A stretch of DNA of 8,012 bases from Pirellulales bacterium (lineage in GTDB: Bacteria > Planctomycetota > Planctomycetia > Pirellulales > Thermoguttaceae). This document shows positions 7,097 to 8,012 of the stretch, piece by piece (position 1 is the first letter of the stretch; each line of letters opens with the position of its first letter). The notes under the pieces were generated by a model. It was not told the origin of the DNA. It saw nothing but the letters and a program-made list of their open reading frames with translations, and made no database searches. The stretch is taken from positions 1 to 8,012 of the forward strand of contig JAUWJC010000168.1 of the NCBI GenBank assembly GCA_030607895.1, written 5' to 3'. Position numbers and translations under genes: made by a program.

Positions 7097-8012
7097 GTGC
7101 AACAGCCTTTCGATCCATACCGCGAGTGGCTCGATTTCCAAGATGGCCATCAGCCGGCCGACTACTACGAATTGCTGGGGTTACCCCGGTTCGAGGCCGA
7201 CCGGACAGCCACCACGCACGCCGCCGACGTTCTGATTTCGCGAATCCGCGCCATCCGCCCCGGCGAATACCTGGCTCAATGGTCGCAATTGCTCGATCAG
7301 TTGAGGCAGGCGAAGACCTGCCTGCTCGACTCGACTGCCAAGGCCACGTATGATGCCGGTCTTCGGAGTGCCCCCGGGATTTCCCAAGCTCCGCCATCGC
7401 AGCCCGCCGCCGGCACTGCCACACCACCCAATGGTATCCCACAGGTCGCCTCGCCCTGGGACATGCCGGTACAAGCGCCCGTCCAGCCAATGGCCCCGCT
7501 GGGCAGCCCCGCGCCTTCGCTTGGTCAACCTGTTCCGCCAATGGGAATGCCGGTTCCTATGGGAGCGGCTCCCGAGCCGCCGGCCGCTCTGCCGGTTGAT
7601 GTTGCGGGTTTTCCGCCGGCAGCTACCATGCACTCGGAAATGCTGGTTCCCTCTGGGCCACCGGTAGGCACTTCAGCGGCGACCAGGAAGAGGTCCGCCG
7701 CGCCGTGGTTTGCCATCAGGCTGCTGGTTCTGTTGATCGCGCTTCTGGCGGTGGCGTTCGTTTACGTGATTCGCAAGGGCCAACAAGCGGAGCAGGAGTT
7801 GGCCGACGCGGACGCCGGGCCGAGCGCGGCCGAAGAGCTTGCCCCCGAATACATACCTTCACAACCGCCCGGCCCACCAAAGCGGCCACCTTCCAAACCG
7901 GCCGCCCCGGATCTCACCCCGCCCCCTGCTCCTCCACCGTCCGAGCCACCCAAGCCCGAGGCTCCGAAACCGGCCGAAAACCCCCAGCCGGCAGAAGACC
8001 CACGGCCGGCTG
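7097..8012 (+). CDS. J-like domain, Pro-rich, single-pass membrane protein, C-terminus beyond window
   Basis: The frame is open from GTG at 7097 to the right edge (305 codons plus one base). Residues 5-90 resemble a degenerate J-domain module of planctomycete proteins: FDPYREWL, then DYYELLGL at 22-29, helical stretches, and a CLLDSTAKATYDAGLR end at 75-90. The HPD tripeptide that lets true DnaJ proteins stimulate DnaK is absent, so a co-chaperone role is doubtful. Residues about 91-195 are Pro/Ala/Met-rich and probably disordered. Residues 204-225 form one transmembrane helix flanked by basic residues (RKR before, RKG after). Residues 226-305 are rich in Pro, Ala, Lys and Glu and may span the periplasm to a domain outside the window. 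The basic residues on both sides leave the topology open; a cytoplasmic N-terminus is assumed from the J-like module. It is divergent from the methyltransferase. No substrate or partner can be named. Confidence 0.85.
   Translation, partial: MQQPFDPYREWLDFQDGHQPADYYELLGLPRFEADRTATTHAADVLISRIRAIRPGEYLAQWSQLLDQLRQAKTCLLDSTAKATYDAGLRSAPGISQAPPSQPAAGTATPPNGIPQVASPWDMPVQAPVQPMAPLGSPAPSLGQPVPPMGMPVPMGAAPEPPAALPVDVAGFPPAATMHSEMLVPSGPPVGTSAATRKRSAAPWFAIRLLVLLIALLAVAFVYVIRKGQQAEQELADADAGPSAAEELAPEYIPSQPPGPPKRPPSKPAAPDLTPPPAPPPSEPPKPEAPKPAENPQPAEDPRPA

Noticed and set aside
7071..7716. Minus-strand frames opposite the J-like gene
   Set aside because: They are Arg/Gly-rich antisense readings of a coding region with clear protein similarity on the plus strand.

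Overview
The window is GC-rich (about 60% by eye) and looks like the chromosome of a planctomycete, probably of the Pirellula/Blastopirellula kind. This is inferred from three things. A divergently placed gene starts with a degenerate J-like module (DPY..WL....Q..DYY.LLGL...E, ending CLLD...K..YDA.L) of a type known from planctomycete proteins. A very large secreted alpha-2-macroglobulin (A2M)-like protein with an N-terminal helical extension fills most of the window. The intergenic spaces carry hairpin-forming repeats. No rRNA, tRNA, CRISPR array, transposase or phage gene is visible.

Layout. (1) Positions 1-5957, minus strand: one uninterrupted reading frame of at least 1985 codons, running off the left edge. 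It encodes an exported A2M/complement-like thioester protein with a signal peptide, helical/TPR-like N-terminal region, macroglobulin domains, a Met/Gly-rich bait-like stretch, an A2M domain, a thioester domain with an intact GCTEQ motif, and the start of the receptor-binding-like domain. (2) Positions 5958-6059: spacer with a perfect 18-bp-stem hairpin. (3) Positions 6060-6725, minus strand: a class I SAM-dependent O-methyltransferase with a hydrophobic, signal-like N terminus. Its start is problematic: TTG, with an overlapping 13-codon ATG frame that looks like a detached signal-peptide n-region. (4) Positions 6726-7096: divergent intergenic region holding a third copy of the small repeat arm and two tandem long-hairpin repeats exactly 140 bp apart. 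(5) Positions 7097-8012, plus strand: the 5' part of a gene for a membrane protein with the J-like module, a Pro-rich linker, one transmembrane helix and a Pro-rich tail, running off the right edge.

How the genes may work together. The methyltransferase lies directly upstream of the A2M gene on the same strand, so the two may be co-transcribed, although a hairpin separates them. The A2M-like protein should act outside the cytoplasmic membrane as a protease trap or covalent surface tag. The J-like protein is divergently transcribed and its link to the other two is unknown. Nothing here proves a new system. The most unusual points are the Trp/Tyr-rich insert and the codon-atypical insert in the A2M protein, the signal-bearing methyltransferase with a broken-looking start, and the two families of intergenic hairpins.
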